Positions 33,248 to 44,741 of a stretch of DNA of 64,000 nt are shown here, piece by piece; position 1 is the first letter of the stretch; every line of letters starts with the position of its first letter. This stretch comes from Triglochin maritima (taxonomy: Eukaryota > Streptophyta > Magnoliopsida > Alismatales > Juncaginaceae). The stretch lies in contig OY821777.1 of assembly GCA_963682175.1 (NCBI GenBank), positions 17,008,001 to 17,072,000 on the forward strand, written 5' to 3'. The notes beneath the pieces are model-generated. The model did not search any database and was not told the DNA's origin. It saw only the letters and a list, made by a program, of their open reading frames with translations. The position numbers were made by a program, and so were the translations under genes.

Positions 33248-35051
33248 TGTACGATTTCGTGTCCCTATGTATGTATATATTTTAAAAAATTTAATACAAC
33301 ATACAAAATTGATGTCATATTTTCAACAATTTTTATGTACATTACTTTGTGTTTATTCTAATATCATGCAACCCTACATTTATTAAAATAAACCACAAAT
33401 ATAGAATCATACCTAAAGGTTCTCTAAAACCTTTTTGAAGATCCGGAGTCGCGTTGCCCGTTGCGTCATCCACGGATTTGTCTTCGAGTGTTCACCAAAC
33501 TCTAAACAAGATTAGAGAGAAATGAGCTAGCCAATCAATCTCCAATAAGGTTTAGAATCTACCTAATAACACATCTTTGAGCTCCTGAGATTTCTATCTC
33601 CTAAACTCAAAATTACTAAGAGAATTTCGTGGTGATTAGATGAGAGATTAATAAGAGAAAGATTTTTGCATTAGTTGTAAACAAGTAGGAGTAGGTGCCC
33701 TTAACATCCTCATCAAAAGCTATTCTTTAGCCATGATCCCTTATTTATTCTCTCCAAAAATTAATCTCTAATTTCCACATAAGCACCATAAAAACGTTTT
33801 AATTAAATCTAGAATTAATCCACACATGATTTAATTAATCTCTTAATAATTCAGGCAGAATCGTTCTGTTCGGTGGATCGAGTATTACTCGGTCAACCGA
33901 ACCGTTCGGTTTTAACACGTGTTCGGTGCACCGTGAGCAAGACGGTCGACCGATCCCTCATGAGAAAAATTCCCTGGAAAAATTCGAACGAACCACGTCT
34001 TTTACTCGGTCTACCGTTGACCTACCAGAATTTCTCCTGGGACATAGTCTACGGATGACCGTGTCACATTTGGTCTACCGAAACTACCTCTTTTCAGTTG
34101 ACCGTTTCCAATCGGTTAACTGAACCCGATTGTCCAGACACACTAGACAATCTCGGTCAATCAATTGTGTTTACCCGTTCCTCATTCGGTTAACCGATCC
34201 GAAGATACCTCAGTCGACCGAACCATGAACGGTTCATCGTGTTTGACGCTGATTTTGCCTTAGTCAAAATTTGGATTTATTTACAACAAAATTTGATCTT
34301 TTGGGGTATTTAGCAAATTCACATCTTATATAATATATTATCATATGTAATATTAAATTATTACACCACATAATATATATACCTCATATGAATTTATTAC
34401 GATTCTAATTATGTCAATTCTCATAACATATTGATTTTATTCATTCACCACATGTGTCATATTTTCACATGAAACCCGACACATCATATGAACTTAAAAT
34501 CAACCTCTTGTTTCCCTGTTTTGTGGTGTGACCTATAGGAGGATCTAAGCCAAATTGGTAGAGAAATTAAACACTTAATATCTCAAACTATAAGCGGTAT
34601 CTAACTACACATTATAGTTACCCAATTAGCATAGATGTCTTTGTTCCACCTGAACCAAAACACGATCCATTTAGTGATGTAAGTGCACCACTTGTGTCCG
34701 TCCCTTGCCTCATGATATTAAGAATATATACAAAGTAGAAATGTGTCATCTTTGTATTATGTTCATTTTTTGATCTTTTTAAGCTAATTATAACTATGTA
34801 ACTTAACTCAAGTTACATTGTGCACATTATAATTATGTTTTATCAATGTGCCCACTAATATCATCACTCAATTAAGAGGGGCAATGATAATCGTTTGACT
34901 AACTATCTTTTCCAACACAAGTCATGCTCAACCAACTATTGTCTTTATCACTACACTCATTGATAGCTTTTGACAATAATCAAATTAAGCATTTCTAGAG
35001 TTAAAAGATATAAGTCTCATATCTTAGGATCCAAGACACAGTAAAAACATT
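33248..35051 (-). mobile_element. Family A LTR, inverted and 5'-truncated copy
   Basis: This is the reverse complement of 13375-15178: shared blocks include the LTR end ('gggacacgaaatcgtaca'), 'gagtttggtgaacac', the dyad array and 'gctataagcggtatc'-type tracts. It starts at TGTACGATTTCG (33248) and stops at 35051 where the first 315 bp of the LTR are missing. Identity to the first copy is lower than between the copia LTRs, so it is old. Confidence 0.8.
33870..34240 (-). promoter_or_regulatory. Paired-dyad array C (orthologous to array A)
   Basis: Sites start at 33870/33889 (19 bp), 33923/33942 (19), 33984/34006 (22), 34051/34070 (19), 34094/34112 (18), 34153/34186 (33) and 34210/34229 (19). 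The spacing series is the mirror image of array A, including its odd 33- and 18-bp members, so the two were inherited from one ancestral LTR. Five sites still match CGGTNNACCG exactly despite decay around them. Confidence 0.85.
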
Positions 35052-36180
35052 AAGAGTTAATTATAGTTTGCCCCCCTGAACTATGCATTGGTATCACTTT
35101 GCCCCCCTGAAGTTTCAAAGTTAACAGTTACCTCTCCTGAATTTTGTAACACTTTGCCCCCTTGAACTTCAAAAACTCATTATTTAACACACATTCGACG
35201 TTTTTTTCCTAATTTTTTGTTGTATCCCTAATACACTCCTAAACCTATATTTACGTGAAAGTTTGGAACGAAACAAATGTCGGATATGGTTAGAATTTGG
35301 GTCGGATTGAGTGTAAATCACACTTGTTTCAATGCATCCTATAAGAACGTGGATCCGTTATCAGCTTACACGCTTCTTGCTGCTATATATACGAGCATTG
35401 GCAAAGTTCAGTAGATATGATTCCAATTGTCATATCTGTAACGTGAAGATGATGTTATAATTCTGCAGCAAATTCACTAGGGTGCTCAATCTGAGAGATG
35501 AGCCCAAAGTTCAGCATTCATATGCATTTTATCACGTATAGATTGGTTTGAAATAAAATTGAGCTTTGAAATTTTACCCAATTATTTTTCATCTACAAGA
35601 CTCAGTTTCTATGTTAACGACAATATCTTCGGTGGACCCTCAAAATTCATAAGCATTGCATTTATCATATTGTTCCAGTATTAGAATGTGGATATGTTTG
35701 ACTAAGTTAAATGAGGTTAGTGGCGAATTTAAGCTTCTTGCAAACCTATAGAAAATTGTGTTTGGTACTCAATAAGTTATTCTGAAAAATCTGCTAACTT
35801 TTTAGCCATATAACTTTAGGATTGTTAAAGAACTCACTGAATGACTGCCAAACTCTACTTACATCTTGTTTCTCTCTGAAGCATTGGTGTATTTGCTGAA
35901 TATCTTGTTTCCTGAGCATTGGATGATTGATTAAAAGAAAAGGTTTCCTAAGCAGACATGGTAATCTCAGACATGATATCCCACTTGATTTTTTCTAAAA
36001 CAAAAAGAAATCCTGCAAATAATCAAGAAAGTAGTTTAACAACATAATGTGATGTTTAAAAAATACAAAGAACCACAACTACTAGTACATGTTATAAACA
36101 TTACATATAAGTAGTACAATTGCAGTACAGTTACTCGGCCCAACAAGTAATACAAGCTTTCACATCTCGTTAGGGAAGTC
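35052..36180. repeat. TIR-like 'tttgccccc' repeat and AT-rich intergenic DNA
   Basis: 35060-35185 has three imperfect copies of a module around 'tttgcccccctgaa', alternating about every 45-60 bases, a terminal signature of common plant DNA transposon ends. A partner end was not found. The rest, to 36180, holds no supported gene. Confidence 0.4.
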
Positions 36181-36192
36181 CTTCCTGAACTC

Positions 36193-37099
36193 TCAATCAA
36201 TCCACATCATTCGATCTTCTGGCAAGTCAAGTTTGCAGAAGAGTTCCCGATTTGATATGTCCTTCGTCAGATTCATTGCATGTAGGTACTTAAGAGTTTT
36301 TGTTTTAATTCCAGTTTCCTTTAGCAGTTTGACGCGACGATCGAAAGAAAAACTATCTTCCACACTTCTCTTTGCTGACAACTCGTAAAAGTATACCAGA
36401 TCAACCTCGCATAGCAATTTGTGATAAGCCCACTTCTTTATGCTCCCTGTCGCTGCTGCAATACTTTCATCTCCACTCTCCAAAGTAATAGATCTACGTC
36501 TTCTTCTTTTTGTCCTACTTGATGGGGTTGGAATTCCACCACCTTCTTCTTATTCTTTTCCTCAACCATATTTTCTTGTTCAACCTCATCCCCTCCACCT
36601 TGTGGGTCACATTCTGCAGACAAACTGCACCCCCCAAACTGTGTATTGGTCGTCGAGTTGTTCGGAATGCAATTAAATCTTCCCACAACAACGACATTTT
36701 AAAATATTTCATCGCATAAAGCTTCGTGTTGCAGTTGTTGATCTCTAAAATTCTTGTAGTTTTTTTGTGAAAATACGAAAACAAACAAACCAATCAATTA
36801 GACTTGTAGATAAGTAATAATATAACAATTAATAATTTAGAAGTTACCTTCAAGAAATCCATCCAACGTTCATCATCCAAAGTGAAAGTAGCTTTTGCGT
36901 TGTCTCAACCAATTTTAGTCATTTTCCGTAACATTTCCCAACTCGCCCACTGATCCCTACTCTTATCCCAACAGTTCTTAAATTGTGCGTGAGTAAATGT
37001 CATGCCGGTCTTTGACTTAAATTTGGCAGTTAGATTTGTGTAACCCTCTCTATTTAGAAAGGTTGTGGGTTTGTTACCCTTCCTAACTTTTTCCGACAT
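36193..37099 (-). pseudogene. PIF/Harbinger ORF1 with Myb/SANT-like domain
   Basis: The minus-strand start 'MSEKVRKGNKPTTFLNREG' (37099) leads into 'TFTHAQFKNCWDKSRDQWASW', the Myb/SANT-like domain of plant Harbinger ORF1. An intron-like GT follows 'ERWMDFLK' near 36848. The later part (36686-36193) encodes an acidic linker with 'EEKNKKKVVEF' and a C-terminal helix-rich piece ending 'ELFCKLDLPEDRMMWID'. At least one frame change separates the parts (about 36440-36480). The product would be the DNA-binding partner of the neighbouring transposase. Confidence 0.65.
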
Positions 37100-37419
37100 A
37101 TTGTGAGAAAAATCTCAATTGTTATTGGTGTCCATAGGTCAATGTTATTTTTTTATTAGCCTTCCCTCTACCCCTTACACCCTTAGTGGTTGTTCTCTCA
37201 GAAACATTTACTGTATTACCGGGGAATTGTAGTGTTGCGGGAGAACATGAGGGTATGCCGAAGTTTGGGTTATAAAAGTTTGGTAAACCAACTCTCAGAT
37301 TAAATGATGAAGGCTCTCTCTATAATATTCCTCAATGAAGAGTGTAAGTGATTAAAAGTTTCTTTCTTCCCTCTAGGTCCCCGCACTTGATACTCAGGTA
37401 TATGGTATCTTGTGTTTCT

Positions 37420-38244
37420 TTAAAGGGTCAGAAACCCTTCACAATTTGGGTATCCAGCATCGACAACGTAATACTTGTCTAGGTAGGTTGGGAAGTTGTT
37501 TTGTGGCCAAGCTATTGCATGATTTAGAACTTTACAATCATGTGCAGATCCTTCCCACCCAGTCGAAAAAAATACAAATCTCATATTGAAGTCACATACT
37601 CCTAAAACATTTTGTGTACAGTGCTTCGGGTCTCTACCTGAATGGTACGCTGGTTGATCTCGGATTGGGACAACATCATCAATATGAGTACCGTCCAAAG
37701 CACCAATGCATTCTTTAAAATGGGGGAAGTATTTTCCGCCACCACTTTCGAGTATGTGGCGAGGGATTACACTCAAGTCCTCCATATTTCTAATAGGCCA
37801 CAACCCTATTTGAACATGACGTTTGTCACAGTTTTAACGTACCAACTAAAAGTTTCTCCAGAATGCTATAGTTGGGCTTGCAATGACCTATATGTTTCCC
37901 CGTGTGCTAGTGCTTTTTAGAAAATACACATTTGTTCCTCAACAACAACATTCTCTGTGTCTTGCAACATACCCCCTCTCTAAATATCCTACAGAGCAAT
38001 TTGAATGTTTCTGGCATCAAACAACATGCGTGGAAAGATACACGATAGTGCCCAATTAGTAAGTTCTGAACAACTTGAGCTCCCATGAAAGGGGGTGTGT
38101 GAACCAAATCCCTATGGACTGGGGGGTAAGGTTGCCCATTGTGGGTTGCAGGAAAATGAAAGACGACATTACGAAGCGGTCGTCTTCGTCTTCATCGGTC
38201 AATTGTAGTTGTATATTTCCCATTTTATCCATAAAGAGGGACAA
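37420..38244 (-). pseudogene. PIF/Harbinger-type nuclease (HARBI1-like transposase)
   Basis: The best part (37803-37420) reads 'YFPHFKECIGALDGTHI', 'QNVLGVCDFNMRFVFFSTGWEGSAHD' and 'KYYVVDAGYPN', with the first Asp of the DDE triad in 'ALDGTHI' and the second in 'VVDAGYPN'. Upstream fragments (38107-37907, 38244-38056) carry the N-terminal helical part ('ETFKLLCRIFREG') in other frames. The C-terminus, with the final acidic residue, is missing. Same strand as the ORF1 at 36193-37099, so the two are one element. The LTR at 38260 inserted just beyond its start. Confidence 0.75.
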
Positions 38245-38410
38245 GCTATTGGTTCCTCCTGAAAGGAATGTGTGTCTAAAAGTATTCTTTTATATGTCTT
38301 TTGTTATGAATTCAATGTATAAATATTTTATTCTTTCATCAATGTATTCGTCTTTTAGAATAGTTAAGGAAGAAGCTCTTGGTCCTTAACCGTAGAGTTT
38401 TAAAAGATAA

Positions 38411-39083
38411 TGTTGGAGGACGGGGAGCTACTGATCAACCAACCACAGGAGAATGTCCGTCTCCTGGGCTACAGGAACCGCTGATTGGCGGTCCCCAACC
38501 GCCGATTGGCGGTCTAAAAGGCGCACCTCGTGCGCTGCCTTAGACCGCCCTGATCACCATTCCTTTTGCCTTCTTTTGACACCACTAGATCCATTCTTGA
38601 TCTATTCTACTGGGGGGCACGAAGGAAAGAAGGTGGCTCTCTCCTTGACACTCACAAAGCAAAAAAACGATTTTGCAATGCACACTCTTCTTCTTTTTTC
38701 TACTCACATACTCACTCTTTTCTCACACAATTTCGTGGCTCAACTTCTAATGCTTGATATATATTGTTGTTCTATTACAAATGGTGAATTCTAGTGCTTT
38801 ATATAGGCACTTACATGACCCTACAACTTCCAAATATAAAGACTACATAAACTTGATCATTCAAGATCATTACACCCTCTACTTAAATTGCATACATAAT
38901 TAGGACGAAAATTACACAAAAAAATGAAAAGACACTTGTCTCTTCCACTCCCTCAACCTTTTGTCTTCTCATGTGTTGACTCTTCACCCCCTTGATGAGT
39001 CATCAAGCAATGATGATGTGGCGGGTGACTAGGACGTCACATAGGGTTAAGTTGTCACCTAGGATTAAGTTCAATTCTCAATA
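38411..39083 (-). repeat. Copia 3' LTR
   Basis: Left copy, 673 bp. A minus-strand TATA box (complement of 'gctttatatagg', about 38796-38807) places U3 at 38810-39083 and R-U5 at 38411-38795. Paired ACCGC dyads (38477-38492, 38498-38513) and a long hairpin (38508-38549) lie in R-U5. Confidence 0.93.
38477..38549 (-). promoter_or_regulatory. Tandem ACCGC-N6-GCGGT dyads plus 19-bp-arm hairpin in copia R-U5
   Basis: Two 16-bp inverted repeats, ACCGCTGATTGGCGGT (38477) and ACCGCCGATTGGCGGT (38498), lie 21 bp apart. The second overlaps a long hairpin: GGCGGTCTAA at 38508 pairs with TTAGACCGCC ending at 38549, extended inward by 'ggcgcac/gtgcgc', loop about 3 nt. Both lie downstream of the TATA box, so in the element's RNA they would form adjacent stem-loops near the 5' end. 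The right LTR keeps the first dyad intact (41902) and a damaged second one (41923). Confidence 0.75.
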
Positions 39084-40933
39084 CTCCTCTTTGAACTTAA
39101 TCCTCTTCCATCCACCATCCCAAGATGATTTCGCAACTTCACATACAAACGGATTGGCAGGGCTTTTGTGAATATGTCAGCCACTTGATCTTTACTTCTC
39201 ACATGCACTAAGTCTACATCCTTTTCTTTCATATGTTCACGAATGAAATGAAACCTTGTGTCGATGTGTTTGCTCCTTTCGTGATAGACCGGATTTTTAG
39301 CCAGCTCGATAGCAGATTTACTATCCATGTACACCTTCGTAGCACTTGTCTGGCTTGAACATAGCTCTTTCAACAATTCTCTAAGCCATATTGCATGACA
39401 CACACATGCACTTGCCGCCACATATTCTGCTTCGCAAATTGATAATGCGACGATGGGTTGCTTCTTTGATGACCATGAGAAAGCCGTGTCACCAACATAA
39501 AAGACAAAACCCGAGGTACTCTTTCTATCATCCACATCCCCACTCCAATCACTATCAATATATCCATAGAGTATCTTTTTGTCAACACATTCTCCATAGA
39601 ATAAACCAAGGGAAAGAGTACCTTTGATGTAGCGAAATATTCGCTTAACCGCCATCCAATGTTCCATGGTCGGACTCTCCATGTACTTGCTCACCAAGCC
39701 AACTCCATATACAAGATCTGGTTGGGTGCATGTTAGGTATCGTAGACACCCTACTGCACTTTTGTACATTGTTGCGTCAACCAACTCACCTTCTTCTTGT
39801 CTGGATAACTTTAATCCACATGCCACCGGTGTGTTCACGGGCTTGCAATCACCCATCTCGAAGCGCCCCAACACATCTTTAGCATAGCCTTCTTGTGATA
39901 CAAAGATCTCGTCCCCTCCTTGTTTGAACTCCAAACCAAGAAAGTAGGACATGACTCCAAGATCAGTCATCTCGAACTCCTTTTTCATGATGTATTTGAA
40001 ATCACCAAGCATCCCATCGTTGCTACCTGCAAACACAAGATCATAAACATACAAGGCTATGATCAATATGTCGTTGCCTTCTTTCTTCACATAGATTGCA
40101 TGTTCATGTGGGCATTGTAAGAATCCATTTTGCTTGAAGTAGGCATCAATCCTTGCATTCCATGCCCTCGGGGCTTGCTTTAAGCCATATAGTGCCTTCT
40201 TTAACTTCAGCACTTTCACCTCTTCGCCTTTCTTTTCATAGCCCGGCGGTTGCTCCACATAAACTTCTTCTTCGAGAACTCCATTCAAGAAAGCGGACTT
40301 TACGTCCATTTGATGCATGCGCCACTTTCTTTGAGCTGCAAGTGAGGTTAGGATACAGATTGTCTCCATGCGTGCCACCGGGGCGAACACTTCTTCATAA
40401 TCTATGCCGGCCCTTTGCTTGTAGCCTTTTGCCACCAATCGTGCTTTGTACCTTTCAACTTCGCCTTGTGCCGTCATCTTTCTTTTGTATACCCATTTGA
40501 CACCAATCGCTTTGTGTCCTTTAGGCAATGAGACTAGTTCCCAAGTTTCATTCCTTTCAATGGATCTCATTTCTTCATCCATCGCAACGCACCATTTTGC
40601 ATCCTCCATCGCCTCTTCAAAAGGAATATTCTCTCCTTGTCCTAGAAGACACAATATCTTTTGCTCGCTTGTAATCTCCTTTGATCTCATCTCCTCCACA
40701 TGGTTAGAAGTCGCCACTTCTTCTCTTTCTTCTTCTTCTTCTTCTTCTTCGCACCTCCCATCATGTTCATGTTCTACTTGAGCATGCATGACATGGTTTG
40801 TGACTCCGTCGTCACTTACAAACAAGGCCATTCCTCTTCGCAAGCACTCTCCTCCACGGCAATAAGGTTGGAGTTTTCTTCCACCCTTTTCTTCGACCAA
40901 CACTCGCTTGCATATTGTCCATGCTTCCCACAA
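39071..40933 (-). pseudogene. Copia reverse transcriptase-RNase H polyprotein, RT active site mutated
   Basis: A 620-codon frame begins near 40933 and ends in the 3' LTR border. After an acidic stretch, RT starts with '[20 protein letters not shown]', then '[20 protein letters not shown]', '[10 protein letters not shown]' and '[15 protein letters not shown]'. The catalytic box is '[11 protein letters not shown]' where copia RT has YVDD: the first catalytic Asp of the pair is Tyr. RNase H is intact by eye ('YIDSDWSGD', 'SICEAEYVA', '[10 protein letters not shown]'), ending '[10 protein letters not shown]'. Integrase and protease are absent upstream. The start codon is arbitrary because the frame is a deletion fusion. 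The product cannot be a working RT. Confidence 0.9.
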
Positions 40934-41166
40934 TTAAAGTACTCAATCACCTTATTCGATCCGCGATCACCACGGACACGGCTGGAGCTCTCCTCCACCT
41001 TCTTTTGCGACCAGCATTCTTTCGCAAAATGACCACGCTTCCCACACTTGAAGCATTCGACCTCCTTCTTTCTTGGATGGCCTCCATAATCACGACCGCT
41101 TCCACGATCTACGTTGCGAGGTTTCTCCTCCTTAAGCGACATCTTCGCTTGCAACGCCTCCTCCAA
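40816..41166 (-). pseudogene. Copia gag C-terminal part with zinc knuckles
   Basis: Same frame as the gag at 41173 but after an in-frame TAA. It has one good CCHC knuckle (CFKCGKRGHFAKEC) and a second one that is damaged ([14 protein letters not shown]: first Cys is Tyr and His is Gln). The frame runs out near 40816, where it shifts by one into the '[13 protein letters not shown]' region of the RT frame. The nucleocapsid function would be impaired. Confidence 0.85.
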
Positions 41167-41172
41167 GACATC

Positions 41173-41802
41173 TTATCTTTTCTTCTTCTTTCTTTGCTCG
41201 TGTGCCTCCAACGAGCTAGCTAGATCATCAATAGTCATCTTCTCGAGGTCCTTTGATTCCTCGATTGCGCACACCACATTCTCGAAGTCCTCGGTGAGAC
41301 AACACAACACCTTCTCCACCACTTTTCCTTCGGTCAGTGCCTCCCCGTTTCTCTTCAATTTGTTCACCACCATGCGAACTCTCGTCACGAAATCGGCAAC
41401 TCCTTCCGATTCTTTCATCTTTAATGCCTCGAACTCACCTCGAAGCATTTGGAGGCTCACTTGCCTCACTCGATCAGCCCCCTTGTAGCTCCTTTCAAGA
41501 GTATCCCACGCCTCCTTCGACGTCCTCGCTTCAGCAACCTTTTCAAAGCTACTCTCATCCACCGCTTGGAAGAGAAGGAAGAGAGCACTCTTATCTTTGG
41601 CTCTTCTCTCCTTTTGTGTTTTGATTTGTGCGACAGTTTCTTCTCCCGTCTCGGCCTCCTCCTCGAAGCCGCTCTCCACAAGATCCCAAGCATCATGCGC
41701 ATCCAGCAGCGCACGCATTTGGATACTCCAATTGTCGTAGTTGCCTTTCAACAATCGAGGCAACGACGCATGACCAAACGAGGTCATTCCTGAGCTTCCC
41801 AT
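41173..41802 (-). pseudogene. Copia gag N-terminal part
   Basis: Starting at 41802, 209 codons match the copia gag (UBN2/Retrotran_gag_2) pattern: 'LPRLLKGNYDNWSIQMRALL', 'AWDLVESGFEE', 'KSALFLLFQAVDESSFEKV', 'AWDTLERSYKGADRV', 'LQMLRGEFEALKM'. It ends at a TAA (41173-41175) in the basic linker; the zinc knuckles continue in the same frame beyond. So gag is split by a single nonsense codon. Confidence 0.9.
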
Positions 41803-41810
41803 CGGACGAG

Positions 41811-41822
41811 GCTCTGATACCA
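41811..41822 (-). other. Copia primer-binding site (initiator tRNA-Met)
   Basis: The complement of 'gctctgatacca' reads TGGTATCAGAGC, the standard 12-nt match to the 3' end of plant initiator tRNA-Met, two nucleotides inside the 5' LTR. Confidence 0.93.
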
Positions 41823-41824
41823 GA

Positions 41825-42507
41825 TGTTGGAGGACAGGAGGAGGACGGGGAGCTACTGATCAACCAACCACAGGAGAATGCCCGTCTCCTGGGCTACAGG
41901 GACCGCTGATTGGCGGTCCCCAATCGCAGCTTGGCGGTCTAAAAGGCGCACCTCGTGCGCTGCCTTAGACCGCCCTGATCACCATTCCTTTTGCCTTCTT
42001 TTGACACCACTAGATCCATTCTTGATCTATTCTACTGGGGGGCACGAAGGAAAGAAGGTGGCTCTCTCCTTGACACTCACAAAGCAAAAAAACGATTTTG
42101 CAATGCACACTCTTCTTCTTTTTTCTACTCACATACTCACTCTTTTCTCACACAATTTCGTGGCTCAACTTCTAATGCTTGATATATATTGTTGTTCTAT
42201 TACAAATGGTGAATTCTAGTGCTTTATATAGGCACTTACATGACCCTACAACTTCCAAATATAAAGACTACATAAACATGATCATTCAAGATCATTACAC
42301 CCTCTACTTAAATTGCATACATAATTAGGACGAAAATTACACAAAAAATGAAAAGACACTTGTCTCTTCCACTCCCTCAACCTTTTGTCTTCTCATGTGT
42401 TGACTCTTCACCCCCTTGATGAGTCATCAAGCAATGATGATGTGGCGGGTGACTAGGACGCCACATAGGGTTAAGTTGTCACCTAGGATTAAGTTCAATT
42501 CTCAATA
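41825..42507 (-). repeat. Copia 5' LTR
   Basis: Right copy, 683 bp, the 5' LTR in element orientation. It differs from the left LTR by an 11-bp duplication near its inner edge ('aggaggaggac'), one A-run length change and about seven substitutions, three of them clustered in the second ACCGC dyad (41923-41938). Confidence 0.93.
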
Positions 42508-43653
42508 GATAATATTTACATAAATAAAAAGGAATTCACAATCATTGTGATTAACATGAGACATTAATTACCGAAATAAGATTGTCATGTTGGTTAAAAG
42601 ATATTGTAGCTCTACAAGTATTTAACAACATGAGTATTTTAAAGAGAAAATGTTTACTTTTATATATTGAATAGACCTAATAAATGAAACATTATCAAAT
42701 TGTGTTTATGTCATTAATGTTTTCATTGTGTCTTTAAATTCTAATATATGATATCTATATTTTTTCACATGAGAAGTGTATCATTTGATTATTATCAAAA
42801 ACTATCATTACATATGGTGATAAAGATATTAATTGGTTATATGAGACTTGTGACGGAAAAGATCATATGTCAAAAGATTATCATTGCCCCTCTTGATTTG
42901 AATGATGATATTACTATGTCCCTTGATAAAGTAAAATTATAATGTGCACAATGTAACTTGTGTATAGTTATATATTTATAATTATCTTAAGAGATTAAAA
43001 AAAGAATATATAATACAAAGATGACACATTCCTACTTTATATAATATTCATAATATCTTGAGGCAAGGGATAGACACAAGTGATATTATTAGATATCACT
43101 ATATGGATCATGTTCTGTTCAAGTGAGCAAAACATCTTTGTTATTTAGGTAACCATAATGTGTAGCTAGATATCGCTTATAATTTATATCATTACTATCA
43201 TAAGTTAGATCCTCCTAAAGGTAACACCACAAAACAAGAAGTATGATTTTGTATTTTATGAGATGTATCAAATTTCATGTGATATGAAATAATATACATA
43301 TGGTAAAATAATAAAATTGATATGTCGTAATAACGACATGGTTAGAATAACAAATAAATTTATATGAGATATGTATATGTTATAGGGTATGATGTTTGAC
43401 ATCAAATATGATAATATATTACATAATATAATGAGATCCTAAACATTATAACATATGAATTTGCTAACCCCCAAATCTCAAATTATATTGGATATTGGTC
43501 CAAACTTTGTAAATGCAAACAAAGTGAAAAACGGTTGACCTTTTTTGTGAACCGGCCGATCAAATTCTTTTAGATTCGGAAACAATTGACCAGTTGGACA
43601 TGGGCTGGACATGCGGTTCGACAAAATTTATCAGGAGATTTCATCATAAGGGA

Positions 43654-43746
43654 ATGATCGACTGGTGTGGTGTTTGGTTCGACCGAAATTATCAGGAGCT
43701 TTCTTGGTAAGGGAACGGTCGGACGACATGAAACACGTTCGATCGA
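43654..43746 (+). promoter_or_regulatory. Degenerate paired dyads in the split LTR
   Basis: Sites with a TCGA-like core start at 43654/43675 (21 bp) and 43715/43735 (20 bp); further weak ones lie near 43531-43620. After the gypsy insertion the array resumes with 49970/49991 (21 bp). Arms are more decayed than in array A, but pairing distance is kept. Confidence 0.6.
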
Positions 43747-43780
43747 AATTATCATGAACTTTTCTGAATAACAGAAAGGT

Positions 43781-44741
43781 TTTTATGTGTGTATATAGTC
43801 GAGTCTTTTTCCTTCGATTTTGTTTTCTTTTGTGTGCATTGTTAGGGTCATGTTAGTGTGCTGCATTTAATATCGATATATCTGCTTGCCAAGATCCTTG
43901 GGTGACTTGTCTTCTTTTGCTTGCCTAGTGCTTTAAAGTTTTCACATTTCTTTCAAAATCTTCATGTGTTTGCGAAAGAAAATGTTTTTGTAGGTTTTGT
44001 GTGTGTTTAGCATGTGCAAAAACCGTTGAGAGACAAAGTAAAAAGAAAACTCCCAAAATTGTCTTGAACTTGATGCATTATGATATCTAGTTAACTGACT
44101 TTAGGTCTTATCGAGTCGTTAGGATGCACCCCGGTTTTCTCTCGGGGGGCGTGTAATCATAGGGTTTCAGCACTCAAACATTTAAAGAAGTCCACCCTGA
44201 ACCTAGTGAGTCAAATAATTCGTGTTTGTTAGTATAAGGAAGTTTGTCGTAGTCAAGGGCCCTTAATCTCTTTTTGTGAAATTTAAGTGTATGGGGTTTG
44301 GTTCCCATGTAGATAAATAAACAAGTGATGTTCTCTCTTCTCGCACGGCTCCTATCACTCGGGGAAGTAGGTCTGAGGGGACTTTGTGCTTGGTGCTTTC
44401 GAGTCATCTGACTTGGGATGAACTGACCGAACTCCCGTTACACGGGTGGTAGGGATCGCCCTATGTGGAGATTTGGGGGAAGGTGTACGTGATAGTGTAA
44501 GTCCTCATAGGCAATGATGCACGAAACCTGACCCCAGGAGAATCAAACACCAACCAATAAACCGCTCCAAAGAAAAAGAAAAAAAAAGTCAAATAAGAAC
44601 CAAAATGGACCTTACACATTGTATCACATTCAAAAGTTAAGGTTGCCCATATCTTTCACTTAAGTCCTTAACTAACTTTCACGAATAATTCATTAGGCTA
44701 GGTGTGTGGACCGATTACATATATAGAGTCGACCCGTAGTA
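43781..44741. other. Non-coding 3' part of the gypsy element
   Basis: No frame with RT, RNase H, integrase or env-like sequence. The stretch has T-rich and G-rich blocks such as found between the coding region and 3' LTR in Athila-like elements. No polypurine tract plus LTR junction was found. Confidence 0.5.

Larger units (their letters stand above)
38411..42507 (-). mobile_element. Ty1/copia element, complete ends, TSD GATAA, internally deleted
   Basis: LTRs at 38411-39083 (673 bp) and 41825-42507 (683 bp) are flanked by GATAA (38406-38410 and 42508-42512). Read on the minus strand the LTR is 5'-TATTG...CAACA-3'. The PBS TGGTATCAGAGC, complementary to initiator tRNA-Met, abuts the 5' LTR (41811-41822 on the plus strand), and a purine tract (39084-39093) abuts the 3' LTR. 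The internal region is only 2.74 kb: gag and RT-RNase H remain, protease and integrase are gone. By hand the LTRs differ by about 7 substitutions and 2 indels, so insertion was recent. Confidence 0.95.

Noticed and set aside
40446..41802. Plus-strand frames over the copia element
   Set aside because: Shadows of the minus-strand gag and RT frames, with no domain matches.
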